Shown here piece by piece: positions 38,801 to 41,745 of a stretch of 64,000 nucleotides of DNA. Under the pieces are notes generated by a model. That model was not told the origin of the DNA. It searched no databases and saw only the letters and a list, made by a program, of their open reading frames with translations. The stretch lies in NCBI GenBank assembly GCA_032622095.1, contig CP136063.1:205767934-205831933 (forward strand), written 5' to 3'. This DNA is from Siphonodentalium dalli. Its lineage: Eukaryota; Mollusca; Scaphopoda; Gadilida; Siphonodentaliidae. How positions within the stretch are numbered: the first letter of the stretch is position 1; each line of letters starts with the position of its first letter. The position numbers and the translations under genes were made by a program.

Positions 38801-40637
38801 TATTTTGACTGTATAGGTATTGACGACAAATAGCCACAAAATATCTGTCGTGATTCACATTTGGCTGATTAAGCTATTGTCTTACACTTGGTGCTCATAA
38901 ACCTCGACCGTCAAAAATACAATGTCATCATAAACATGCATTGTGCAGGAGCGCCGTGAGTGACCAGACAGACAATGGGCTGAATGGGGGATTAGTGGAT
39001 TAAATTAAATGTAATAATTAATAATGACCTTTTGCTGCTTCGTGCAGAGTGACGTAATCTTTCTCCAGATTAAAACAGCCTGTTACGAACAAATTGCTTA
39101 TATACTGGCGTCAATGCACTTTACAAAACATTGCTTTCTTCACATTGTCATAATTCAGCCACGGTGTAATGTCCATGCATCTTTGAATGTCCGTCTTGTG
39201 AAAACTAAAGATGATTGCATATCACTTTGTGATCGCTTGGTTGATAGAGTTGTCGATCGGGTTTCCCTTTGTACGATATTTCATAAGTACGAAAATAATG
39301 AAATACTTTCGTCACCTAACTTTGTCTTGAATGTCGATCTATTGAGCGCTTTTATTAATTAGCTTTCTGGCTCCAATGCTTTCAGTCTCCATTTGGGTTC
39401 AAAAAAAGCTTAGCCAAAAGTTTAGCCAAATGAAATTTTTATTAGCCAAATTCGAAAAAGATTAGCCATTGGCTAATTTGGCTACCGACAGCGCGAACAC
39501 TGGTTATAAGAAATGACAAACAGTCACTATGCCAGACTTGGATATTTTAGGTGTTGTGAGAGTAACAGATCATATGAGTTGATAGACATGCAAATATTTC
39601 ACTGATTTGCTTGATGCACTGATGAACAGTGTGATGACAGTTATTTTCTAGCCATTGATAGTCACATTAATGTTTGAGACAGTTGCTCGCTCTATTTCCA
39701 TGCACGCAATGGTCTAGGCTTTAGTTACATCAAGACAGGTTTATTTATTTCAGTTTTACATTTCTCGAAGCTTCTTTCCGAAGGGTGTCGGGAAGGAATT
39801 TTTTCACCCCACTGCCCCCTATGCAACATCATGCCATAGCTTAATGTCATCTCCACTAAGGCCTATATGAGGTCCCAGTAATATAAATATGGTGTTTTTG
39901 CAGTTATAAGTTCTTATAATATGTTTTAAACTGTATCAAATAAGGGCACAAAAGGTCTTTAGTAAAAGATTTACATGAGGTTGTAAAAAAACATGTTTTT
40001 TGCCCCTCGGGCCACCCATCCACCCCGGCATACCTTCCTGCAAATTTGTTATTACCCCTCTAGTGTGAAGTGTGACAACTTCTAGGGGGTTATCAAAATT
40101 TATTTATCTATTAAAATCACCTTTATAATAAATAATAATAAATGAATTTTTTTACATGTGTTTTTTCTCAGGGTAAGCAGAAGGAAGCACAGTCGATCAC
40201 GCAGCAAAGATCGCAGTAAAGACCGTGACCGAGAAAAGAAACACAAGAGAGACAAAGATAGCAACCGCGACAAGGATAGAGAAAGAGATCGTGGGAAGGA
40301 TCGGGATAGGGACAAAGAAAAGAGTCGAAAAGATCGTCATCGGGACAAAGATCGAGATCGGGATCGCGAAAGAGAAAGAAATCGTGACAAAGATAGTGAA
40401 AAAGATAAAGACAAGGACAAAGACAAGGACAAAGATCGAGACCACGAAAAAGTTCGACGTCGAGAGGAAAGAAGTGAGGAGCTCGAACCGAAGCCAGTTG
40501 ATACCAAGGTGAAACGTGATTACGACGAAGAAGAGAAGGGTTATAGCAGCGGAAATGAATCGGATCGTGGCAGTGATGTCAACACATCAAAGCTCGGAGA
40601 TGACCTCAATACTGTTGACATGGATATGAGTGACTGA
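2738..40637 (+). CDS. SREK1: SREK1-like splicing regulator (3′ part of gene, 12 exons)
   Basis: Join of 2738-2893, 4361-4536, 5985-6115, 10181-10436, 11676-11762, 13335-13451, 15196-15231, 23825-23887, 26719-26754, 27889-27951, 35767-35976 and 40172-40637. Total 1797 bases, 598 residues plus stop, with AG/GT borders and matching phase at every junction. Residues 1-40 are the inter-RRM linker and about 41-115 are RRM2 (RNP2 TVFLENL at 43-49, RNP1 RCAFVEFT at 82-89). A helix-rich stretch ([14 protein letters not shown]) follows at about 133-146, then an RS domain to about 444, an RD/KD/ER repeat and an acidic end. The motif [13 protein letters not shown] before RRM2 and the order RRM2, helix, RS, charged repeat match what I know of vertebrate SREK1, a nuclear SR-related protein that modulates splice-site choice. 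RRM1 and the start codon are not in the window and must lie upstream. The C-terminal tail does not resemble the vertebrate one, so orthology rests on linker and RRM2. Another RRM-RS protein is the alternative. Confidence 0.85.
2894..4360 (+). other. Intron 1, no element recognised
   Basis: Between gtaagt and attgttacag. AT-rich. It contains a slightly GC-richer patch at 3220-3330 and a ggggacggcaggtag / ctgtccccgatag inverted pair near 3540-3590. No family shared with the rest of the window was recognised. Confidence 0.6.
4361..4536 (+). CDS. SREK1: Exon 2: core of RRM2
   Basis: The acceptor is attgttacag and the donor is ctgca|gtaagt. It enters in phase 0 and leaves in phase 2 (176 bases). 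It encodes alpha-1 ([20 protein letters not shown]) and beta-3 with RNP1 ([10 protein letters not shown]), then alpha-2 ([18 protein letters not shown]). In RNP1 the first aromatic position is Cys-Ala-Phe rather than Gly-Phe/Tyr-Ala/Gly-Phe; SREK1 RRM2 also departs from the canonical octamer (FAFVEF in human as I recall it). Confidence 0.9.
4622..5225. mobile_element. Truncated TAGGGCCCTG hAT-like element with expanded 46-bp repeat
   Basis: It begins TAGGGCCCTGCGAGTC and follows the complete copy at 45266-45955: fromcaa-like internal wording aagtgtatcaagagtgaag, ttgat/tgatcatcaatgg, and gatgagtgctggatgggaag in the same order. The right end is missing where a family E element begins. Contains a short TAGTGTTGAAA...CAACACTA insert at about 4785-4859 and the tandem array at 5020-5203. 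Confidence 0.6.
5020..5203. repeat. 46-bp tandem repeat, 4 copies
   Basis: The unit gaatgtgatgagtgctggat continues through gggaagtaactctttataat and gtgctt. It starts at 5020, 5066, 5112 and 5158, nearly identical in sequence. The related element at 45266-45955 has a single copy, so the array expanded inside this element copy. Confidence 0.85.
5228..5648. mobile_element. Family E palindromic MITE
   Basis: Starts tagtgtgtctgacatttgca gaatgagg and ends with the inverse cctcatactgcaaatgtcag acacactatt. Internal arms gagggtgaatttggtgatgc and aaattcaccctctggg repeat the palindrome. Same family as the copies in introns 3, 7, 8 and 10. Confidence 0.6.
5985..6115 (+). CDS. SREK1: Exon 3: end of RRM2 and following helix
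   Basis: The acceptor is aatattttttcag and the donor is gaag|gttagt. It enters in phase 2 and leaves in phase 1 (131 bases). The reading is [20 protein letters not shown] followed by an [16 protein letters not shown] helix. Human SREK1 has a closely similar segment after RRM2 (INHSNNAIVKP, then a KELEEVMKRVREAQSFI helix), which supports both frame and identity. The donor is followed after six intron bases by the left end of a MITE (H1). Confidence 0.88.
6121..6242. mobile_element. Family H MITE (H1), TTAA type, next to exon 3 donor
   Basis: Left end tttaccctttctatactaaa (TTAA changed to TTTA), right end tgagtatttagtatagatat then ggTTAA. It resembles the inverted ends of other H copies. It starts at intron position +6, so everything after GTTAG in intron 3 is transposon. 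Its right TTAA is the left TTAA of element A1. Confidence 0.65.
6239..6638. mobile_element. Family A MITE (A1), piggyBac-like TTAA ends
   Basis: TTAACCCTTTACCCAACA at the left and TGTTGGGTAAAGGGTTAA at the right, 400 bases with the TTAA copies. Inside are two copies of the GCCAATGCATTCTC...GAATGCATTGGC hairpin around aaattataaaattgttaaag and, near the right end, ttggccggttttggccgg. TTAA duplication and CCC..GGG ends are the piggyBac signature; no transposase. Confidence 0.8.
6728..7977. mobile_element. Family C MITE (C1), interrupted, with family E arms
   Basis: Left end TTAACCTTTCATGACGG...GGTGCAGCATTAAA; right end CACAGGGTTTTC...AGTCATGGAAGGGTTAG. The two hairpin cores are broken by foreign sequence at about 6806-6882 and 7033-7908. 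The first insert and the sequence just outside the right end (7971-8050) are inverted copies (ttatacgaacttgttttctg / cagaaaacaagttcgtataa) joined to family E wording. Insertion order is not resolved. Confidence 0.5.
7796..7912. repeat. Perfect-looking hairpin, about 48-base arms
   Basis: Left tacacacgtagtgtttctga ataccaaatttacaccact and its inverse after a short loop (ggtaaatcatcaatccc). One mismatch or so per arm. It forms the right edge of the foreign sequence inside C1. Confidence 0.75.
8230..10148. mobile_element. 1.9-kb hAT-like element with 8-bp target duplication
   Basis: Left end TAGTGTTGAAACGATTAG and right end CTAATCG..TTTCAACACTA are inverted; subterminal gactagtcgactagtcg repeats occur at both ends. 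Flanked by attacatc at 8222-8229 and 10149-10156, an exact 8-bp duplication as hAT transposases make. The interior has many small frames on both strands but nothing I recognise as transposase. The right end is 32 bases from exon 4. Confidence 0.85.
10181..10436 (+). CDS. SREK1: Exon 4: first large RS-domain exon
   Basis: The acceptor is gcaatttttag and the donor is tccag|gtatag. It enters in phase 1 and leaves in phase 2 (256 bases, 84 whole codons). It encodes almost pure Arg/Ser/Lys: [15 protein letters not shown], then many RSRRSRSR blocks and [22 protein letters not shown] dipeptides of this kind are phosphorylated by SRPK/CLK kinases in SR proteins and direct the protein to nuclear speckles. 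The upstream flank is the end of a hAT-like element whose target duplication stops 24 bases before the exon. Confidence 0.9.
10494..10897. mobile_element. Family C MITE (C2)
   Basis: TTAACCCTTCCGTGATGGGAGC at the left and GAAGGGTTAA at the right, preceded by the subterminal aatttctggcagctccggac. Two hairpin cores (10551-10765 stretched by an insert with gagaatca-type inverted repeats; 10782-10853). Confidence 0.65.
11023..11180. mobile_element. Family D palindromic MITE (D1), TA-flanked
   Basis: TA-CAGTAATGCCCTAAATAATC ... GATTATTTAGGGCATTACTG-TA. The left half runs through cgactccttaaccacagcag; the right half repeats it in reverse, including gtggttaaggagtcgatt. The TA duplication is typical of Tc1/mariner-type MITEs. 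A right-end fragment lies at 11276-11313. Confidence 0.75.
11676..11762 (+). CDS. SREK1: Exon 5: RS-domain exon
   Basis: The acceptor is caatgttttag and the donor is tcgag|gtataa. Phase 2 to phase 2, 87 bases, so it can be skipped in frame. It encodes [20 protein letters not shown] and continues RSRSKSKS, in frame with exons 4 and 6. Intron 5 begins directly with gtataac. Confidence 0.85.
12243..12494. mobile_element. Family B MITE (B1), TTAA ends
   Basis: TTAACCCTTTGAGTGCCAGG and CCTGGCACTCAAAGGGTTAA, 252 bases. Contains one hairpin core at about 12375-12444 and the subterminal pair ggccgatattatcggcc. Near-identical to B2 at 20047-20290. Confidence 0.8.
12491..12643. repeat. Imperfect palindrome next to B1
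   Basis: ttaagaaataactcttgttt cgattaagg and, in reverse, ccttaatcgaaacaagagtt atttctta, with inner arms ttataaccgaaaag / ctttttggttataa and acaaattct / aaatttgt. It shares TTAA with B1, so B1 probably inserted in its end. Confidence 0.65.
12644..13334 (+). other. Rest of intron 5, nothing recognised
   Basis: No repeat family, hairpin or coding similarity seen between the palindrome and the exon 6 acceptor. Confidence 0.5.
13335..13451 (+). CDS. SREK1: Exon 6: RS/Pro exon
   Basis: The acceptor is ttgttctttcag and the donor is atgag|gtgaga. Phase 2 to phase 2, 117 bases. It encodes [20 protein letters not shown], then [18 protein letters not shown]. The RS character is diluted here by Glu, Pro and Gly, with several SP sites. 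A 78-base tandem repeat begins 24 bases after the donor. Confidence 0.85.
13476..13755. repeat. 78-bp tandem repeat, about 3.5 copies
   Basis: The unit begins gatygtttatttttggtgtt, continues ctgtgattacaaagtt and tcagatttgactctttgtat, starting at 13476, 13554, 13632 and 13709. It lies 24 bases after the exon 6 donor. Confidence 0.85.
13756..14897 (+). other. Rest of intron 6 before C3, nothing recognised
   Basis: AT-rich unique-looking sequence; a short (A)n/(T)n pair at 14578-14605. No coding similarity. Confidence 0.45.
14898..15134. mobile_element. Family C MITE (C3)
   Basis: TTAACCCTTCCATTACTGGAGC at the left; GCACCAGCTCAGC...GAGAGGGTTAA at the right, 237 bases, with two partial hairpin cores. 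It ends 61 bases before micro-exon 7. Confidence 0.75.
15196..15231 (+). CDS. SREK1: Exon 7: 36-base micro-exon
   Basis: The acceptor is ttcaatatacag and the donor is tcaag|gtaaat. Phase 2 to phase 2, 36 bases, encoding [11 protein letters not shown] with split codons on both sides. It is too short to show family similarity. It is supported only by exact phase, good splice signals and open reading, so it may be an alternative cassette or, less likely, chance. Confidence 0.6.
15248..15860. mobile_element. Family D MITE (D2) split by A2
   Basis: TA-CAGTAATGCTCTAAGTAATC at the left and GATTACTTAGAGCATTACTG-TA at the right. The right arm reads ctgtgg, then the whole A2 element, then ggagtcgatt. 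D1 shows the uninterrupted form ctgtggttaaggagtcgatt. Confidence 0.85.
15433..15832. mobile_element. Family A MITE (A2) nested in D2, reverse orientation
   Basis: TTAACCCTTTACCCAACAAACC ... CTGTTGGGTAAAGGGTTAA, 400 bases, inverted relative to A1. The TTAA is present once in empty D copies and twice here, so the TTAA duplication is directly visible. Hairpin cores at about 15588-15653 and 15735-15803. Confidence 0.88.
15861..16880 (+). other. Intron 7 stretch, nothing recognised
   Basis: Includes a short (TA) run at 16367-16381 and a direct duplication tatcatgccatgactgtgat near 16548-16600. No coding similarity. Confidence 0.45.
16880..17800. repeat. Dispersed repeat with tgtccgtctgtcc string (family P)
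   Basis: Two related blocks starting gtgtacccataccat (16877, 17421), followed by gtcgacgtccagattgac / gctgatgtccggatcaac, strings of tgtccgtctgtc, and ataactcaaacattttctaa with gaaccaaattt..tatgtgagtttctcag. A third copy is near 46455-46620. Similar non-coding repeats are common in molluscan genomes as far as I recall. Confidence 0.5.
18007..18122. mobile_element. Family D left half (D3)
   Basis: Starts TA-CAGTAATGCCCTAAATAATT and continues to ggaaagctctccccgagata, where the arm breaks off. The right arm is missing. Confidence 0.65.
18575..18696. repeat. Hairpin with tgtctgttca..tagtatgggttttta arms
   Basis: Left arm tgtctgttcacatagtatgg gtttttacc and its inverse ggtaaaaacccatactactt gaacagaca differ at about two positions. 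The centre holds a smaller pair cagccgttgggatacggctg. Confidence 0.7.
18922..19295. mobile_element. hAT-like element with TAGGGCTGCAACGATTC ends
   Basis: Left TAGGGCTGCAACGATTCATC, right ATCATTGCAGCCCTA, with inner gtatcacgatac / gtatcatgattcgtatcg pairs. Flanking 8 bases are ccaaacaa and ctgaacaa (6 of 8 equal), a decayed hAT-type duplication. A left-end relative lies at about 26912-27012. Confidence 0.65.
20047..20290. mobile_element. Family B MITE (B2)
   Basis: TTAACCCTTTGAGTGCCAGG and CCTGACACTCAAAGGGTTAA, 244 bases, with one hairpin core. It differs from B1 at few positions, so both are recent copies. Confidence 0.8.
20459..20860. mobile_element. Family A MITE (A3), reverse orientation
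   Basis: TTAACCCTTTACCCAACAAACC ... CTGTTGGGTAAAGGGTTAA, 402 bases, same orientation as A2. Two hairpin cores at about 20610-20680 and 20762-20830. Confidence 0.82.
20963..21127. mobile_element. Family D MITE (D4)
   Basis: TA-TAGTAATGCCCTAATTAATC ... GATTAATTAGGGCATTACTG-TA with near-complete arms meeting at tggcttgttgccatatttcc. Confidence 0.72.
21250..21680. mobile_element. Family E MITE
   Basis: Starts tgtgtctgtcatttgcagaa tgagg and ends ctcaatctgcaaac..cagacacactatttcaagg, with inner agggtgaattta / aaattcaccctct arms. Confidence 0.6.
21790..21925. mobile_element. Family C fragment with one hairpin core (C10)
   Basis: gagcttcctgaaattttgcg aaaaccctgtgcc then a full hairpin core (about 21830-21895), ending in a poly-T tract. 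The TTAA start and the right half are missing. Confidence 0.6.
22095..22570. mobile_element. Inverted-repeat element with CCCTGGGAATTA ends
   Basis: Left CCCTGGGAATTAGCCTAGGCAA, right TTGCCTAGGC..TTAATTCCCAGGG, with many internal gcctaggcaa repeats. The size and end suggest a non-autonomous hAT; the target duplication is not clear. Confidence 0.5.
22584..22984. mobile_element. Family A MITE (A4)
   Basis: TTAACCCTTTACCCAACAGAAG ... GTTTTGTTGGGTAAAGGGTTAA, 401 bases, same orientation as A1 and A5. Two hairpin cores at about 22614-22681 and 22763-22830. Confidence 0.82.
23195..23506. mobile_element. Family E MITE
   Basis: tttgtcatttgcagaatgag g at the left and cctcattctgcaaatgacag gcacacta at the right, with two internal inverted arms aaattcaccctctggggacc. 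Confidence 0.58.
23825..23887 (+). CDS. SREK1: Exon 8: RS-domain exon
   Basis: The acceptor is tctcattgcag and the donor is ccaag|gtattc. Phase 2 to phase 2, 63 bases. It encodes [20 protein letters not shown], typical RS content in the expected frame. It sits after the longest intron (8.6 kb), which is mostly transposon sequence. Confidence 0.85.
24450..25010. repeat. Dispersed repeat with ccatccgtccatctg string
   Basis: tccatctgtccatctgtaca followed by two to three repeated blocks tgaatgaaatttggtatgga tgttcactactatgagggc, period about 165. Coding nothing recognisable. Similar in style to family P but a different consensus. Confidence 0.5.
25143..25297. mobile_element. Family E MITE, minimal near-perfect palindrome
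   Basis: caagcattgaaatagtgtgt ctgtcatttgcagaatgagg to the inverse cctcattctgcaaatgacag acacactatttcaaggcttg, with arms meeting near gctagcctgctatgtgggg. This is the clearest full copy and can serve as the family reference. Confidence 0.7.
25317..25581. mobile_element. Family C MITE (C4)
   Basis: TTAACCCTTCCATTACTGGAGC ... GCTGCACCAGCGCA..CATGAAAGGGTTAA, 265 bases, with hairpin cores at about 25365-25433 and 25461-25530. Confidence 0.78.
25600..26549 (+). other. Intron 8 stretch, no element recognised
   Basis: Contains an open frame of 100 codons at 25827-26129 ([14 protein letters not shown]...) with no similarity I recognise and no splice context in the gene's frame. It is probably chance or a relic. 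Confidence 0.4.
26550..26685. mobile_element. Family E copy near exon 9
   Basis: gttgaggcctaagcagaata aggttccc at the left, aaattcaccctctggggacc tcattctg at the right; arms partly decayed. It ends about 33 bases before micro-exon 9. Confidence 0.5.
26719..26754 (+). CDS. SREK1: Exon 9: 36-base micro-exon
   Basis: The acceptor is tatctctttacag and the donor is aacat|gtgagt. Phase 2 to phase 2, 36 bases, encoding [11 protein letters not shown] plus split codons. It has a good polypyrimidine tract and a consensus donor. The charged content suits the protein, but the exon is short and needs transcript support. Confidence 0.62.
27225..27614. mobile_element. Family A MITE (A5)
   Basis: TTAA-ACCTTTACCCAACAGAAG ... 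GGTTTGTTGGGTAAAGGGTTAA, 390 bases, orientation as A1 and A4. Hairpin cores at about 27257-27323 and 27402-27470. Confidence 0.8.
27889..27951 (+). CDS. SREK1: Exon 10: short non-RS exon (tentative)
   Basis: The acceptor is tatatattttag and the donor is ttcag|gttaat, a weak donor. Phase 2 to phase 2, 63 bases, encoding [20 protein letters not shown]. The phase fits both neighbours, and skipping it leaves the frame unchanged. The composition (Trp, Phe, Gly, Leu) is unlike the rest of this region, so it is either a regulated cassette or a false exon. Confidence 0.45.
27952..29299 (+). other. Start of intron 10, nothing recognised
   Basis: No shared family. Contains a short palindrome ctatatttcaaatatagag at 28915-28936. 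Open frames here are short and unrecognised. Confidence 0.45.
29300..29760. mobile_element. Family E MITE
   Basis: caatagtgtgtctgttatgt gcagagtg at the left and tcattctgcaaatgacagac acactatt at the right, with inner arms; includes a small direct duplication ctgaacagaagggata. Confidence 0.58.
30045..30895. mobile_element. Element with about 100-bp inverted repeats
   Basis: Left arm near 30045-30145 (gatgctagttttagtacgag, tgttaccatttgtatgacat) and its inverse near 30800-30895 (atgtcatacaaatggtaacg, ctcatactaaaactagcatc). The interior is AT-rich without recognised coding sequence. Confidence 0.5.
30963..31176. mobile_element. Family D MITE (D5)
   Basis: TA-CAGTAATGCCCTAAATAATC ... ATTATGGGCATTACTG, arms with several mismatches, so an older copy. 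Confidence 0.7.
31480..32600. repeat. Block of family F units, about six
   Basis: Repeats of cctacaggccacatccctca, tccgatcgtcaccaaacttc, tggatcttc..gtgacc, ctagatgggagccat, and aaaaacatggc..gccagcagccat, at roughly 150-200 base spacing. Units are diverged. No coding frame is conserved between them. Confidence 0.65.
32981..33158. mobile_element. TTAA MITE, B-like ends without the hairpin core (B3)
   Basis: TTAACCCTTTCAATGCCAAG and CTTGGCACTGAAAGGGTTAA, 178 bases. The interior is a palindrome of ttgtatcaacccatatttcc and gatggaaagagctc, centred near 33055. Confidence 0.75.
33216..33543. mobile_element. Family C MITE (C5) with three core fragments
   Basis: TTAACCCTTCCATGAATGGAAC ... CAGCAGCGCAGC..CATGAAAGTGTTAA, 328 bases. 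The core is partly duplicated (gccagtgcattctc twice, with tatctttaacttgaccttgt and tatctttaccttgaccttgt). Confidence 0.72.
33748..33836. repeat. Hairpin, about 37-base arms
   Basis: gtttttctcctcgtgagatg cgcaggattatttt and its inverse aaaataatcctagcatctca cgagaggagaaaaac around a short loop. Confidence 0.7.
34301..34457. repeat. G21 and C24 runs in inverted position
   Basis: G-run 34301-34321 followed by tgtctgaaaaaaat, and C-run 34434-34457 preceded by cgacaccca. The pair could fold as a hairpin, or each strand as a quadruplex. Confidence 0.7.
35159..35264. mobile_element. Family C left half (C9)
   Basis: TTAACCTTCCATGAGTGGAGCT through one degenerate core (ccaatgcattctcttacata ... aataagagaatacagtg). 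It breaks off into the palindrome at 35262. Confidence 0.6.
35262..35407. repeat. Imperfect palindrome, about 70-base arms
   Basis: gttgaggtgggcagattgct ggatcaaac and its inverse gtttgacccggcaatctgcc cacctcaac are the inner arms. The outer arms are cagtgcgttgatcggtgtca and tgtcacgggtcaactcactg. Confidence 0.7.
35767..35976 (+). CDS. SREK1: Exon 11: RRSP-repeat exon
   Basis: The acceptor is catatcatacacag and the donor is tacaa|gtgagt. Phase 2 to phase 2, 210 bases. It encodes about a dozen RSP units ([20 protein letters not shown] and onward), ending [16 protein letters not shown]-rich RS repeats are typical of SR-related proteins. The coding DNA is a decayed short tandem repeat around a cgwtctccaagaag-like unit. 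A MITE (H2) starts 16 bases after the exon. Confidence 0.88.
35993..36244. mobile_element. Family H MITE (H2) after exon 11 donor
   Basis: TTAACCTTTTCTATACTAAATG ... GAGTATTTAGTACAGAAAGGGTTAA, 252 bases. The inner pair is ataataagttcaacaatcg / cgtttgttgaacgtattat. It begins 16 bases after the exon end. Confidence 0.75.
36572..36805. mobile_element. Family C MITE (C6)
   Basis: TTAACCCTTTCATGACGGGAGC at the left; tttcaggaagctccagtcat ggaagg at the right, where TTAA is lost. Two shortened hairpin cores. Confidence 0.65.
36846..37245. mobile_element. 400-bp foldback element, about 195-base arms
   Basis: The left arm starts aaattactatttcttttgct and runs to caagtggttactatt; the right arm repeats it in reverse to aagaaatagtaattt, with roughly 85-90% pairing by eye. 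The centre is aacaataataacc. No target duplication is clear. Confidence 0.8.
37546..39750. repeat. Tandem duplication of intron sequence, second copy split by a hAT element
   Basis: ttaggtcattgtgcagaata (37546) repeats at 38210 as ttaggtcattgtacaggata. The later segment gttgatagacatgcaaataa, cactgattggcttgatgcac, gtttgagacagttgctcgct near 38045-38155 repeats at about 39575-39690. Taking out the element at 38340-39502 restores order, with one copy shorter by about 300 bases. Confidence 0.65.
38340..39502. mobile_element. hAT-like element with perfect 8-bp target duplication
   Basis: Ends CAGTGTTCGCGCTG and CAGCGCGAACACTG are exact inverses. Flanks gttataag at 38332-38339 and 39503-39510 are identical. 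The subterminal string ttagccaaa/tttggcta repeats many times at both ends, as transposase-binding arrays do in hAT elements. The interior shows no transposase I recognise. Confidence 0.88.
40172..40637 (+). CDS. SREK1: Exon 12: terminal RD/KD repeat and acidic tail, stop
   Basis: The acceptor is tttttctcag and the first bases are ggtaagcag. It enters in phase 2, with 154 codons and TGA at 40635-40637. It begins [20 protein letters not shown], continues as long alternating Arg/Lys-Asp/Glu repeats (about residues 458-540 of the partial protein), and ends in a Glu/Asp/Ser tail from [12 protein letters not shown] to MDMSD. The alternating charged repeats parallel the KEKER-type region of SREK1. 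Opposite-strand open frames here are mirrors of this low-complexity sequence. Confidence 0.9.
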
Positions 40638-40837
40638 TTGCTTCTCACCTTTGACCAATTTCTCTGTATTCATTAGGCAGCTTTATTGGGTAGCTGTTGC
40701 ATTTACCTTATCACTTCCTGCATGTCTTGTGATTGTGACTCGACTCACCCACTACATGCAGATGATTCAGTGCAACTGGAATATATATTATCTTTGGCTT
40801 ATTTCTTTACATAATAAAACAGGAGTTTCTTGTTAGT
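40638..40837 (+). other. SREK1: Probable 3′ untranslated region
   Basis: Sequence between the stop codon and the first polyadenylation signal plus about 20 bases. It is unique-looking and carries no repeat family. The cleavage point is inferred from the signal, not seen. Confidence 0.6.
40813..40818 (+). terminator. Canonical polyadenylation signal AATAAA
   Basis: AATAAA lies 176 bases past the stop, followed within about 25 bases by T/G-rich sequence (gttagtatttggtcg), a plausible downstream element. Other AATAAA-like motifs occur near 41040, so alternative 3′ ends are possible. Confidence 0.65.
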
Positions 40838-41093
40838 ATTTGGTCGAGCTGTTGAACAAACTTTGCCTCCAGTTTGATGAATGTCTGTGAGCGTCCGTCT
40901 GTCTGTCCATCATCTGTGCTGCAAAGTAAGCATGATAACTTTAACTATTGTAATCCAATTTGATAAAATCTATTCATTATAAATGATTTCTACAATAATG
41001 CCAAACTGGTCAAATCCCAACACAAATCTTCATTCTCATAAATAAAAAACTGATTTATTTTAATTTGACAGTTGTTTAGAGTGTACACTAATG

Positions 41094-41272
41094 CCCTAAA
41101 TAATTGACTCCTTAACCACAGCAGAATTATTGGTAATTTTTCAAGATTTAGTCGGAAATATGGCTTGTTGCTATTCCGATGAATGGCAACAAGCCATATT
41201 TCCGACTAAATCCTGAAAAAATACCCATAATTCTGCTGTGGTTAAGGAGTCAATTATTTAGGGCATTACTGT
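41094..41272. mobile_element. Family D MITE (D6)
   Basis: TAATGCCCTAAATAATTGACTC ... GAGTCAATTATTTAGGGCATTACTG, with arms meeting at ttgctattccgatgaatggc. Confidence 0.7.
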
Positions 41273-41436
41273 CAGTTATGTCTGAAGAGAGGCAAAAACA
41301 TAGCCTTTGATAATTTATAACTTGATCCCTAGCCGACCTGATATGCTGCCAGTAATCACACAAAACGCAAATTTTTTTGGTGTAAGCCAACAAAATTGCT
41401 CTGGCCAAAACTTTTTCAAGATAAGACGTTTTAGTA

Positions 41437-41688
41437 TTAAAAGGACAGTGCTTGTGCAGCATTAAAGATCCTGTGCCCAGTGCATTCTCTTATATATGCG
41501 AGTCTCCCATAGGGAGCCTCGCATATATCTGATAATGCACTGGCTTACAAGGTCAAGACAAATATTGTTAGGCAAATGTATTCTCTTATGTATGTGAGGC
41601 TCCCTATGAGAGACTCGTATATATAAGAGAATGCATTGGCACAGGGTTATCGCAAAATTTCAGGAAGCTCCAGTCATGGAAGGGTTAA
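41437..41688. mobile_element. Family C MITE (C7)
   Basis: TTAAAAGGACAGTGCTTGTGCA at the left (the usual cctttcatgacgggagc is shortened) and CAGTCATGGAAGGGTTAA at the right. Two cores at about 41472-41545 and 41570-41640. Confidence 0.68.
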
Positions 41689-41745
41689 AGCAAAATGTCT
41701 TATCATGGATTAAAAATATGGTTCTGATTGAGCTAGAGGTGCAAC

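Noticed and set aside
40197-40512. Overlapping frames in and opposite exon 12
   Set aside because: By-products of the alternating charged repeat; only the frame ending at 40637 joins the upstream exons.
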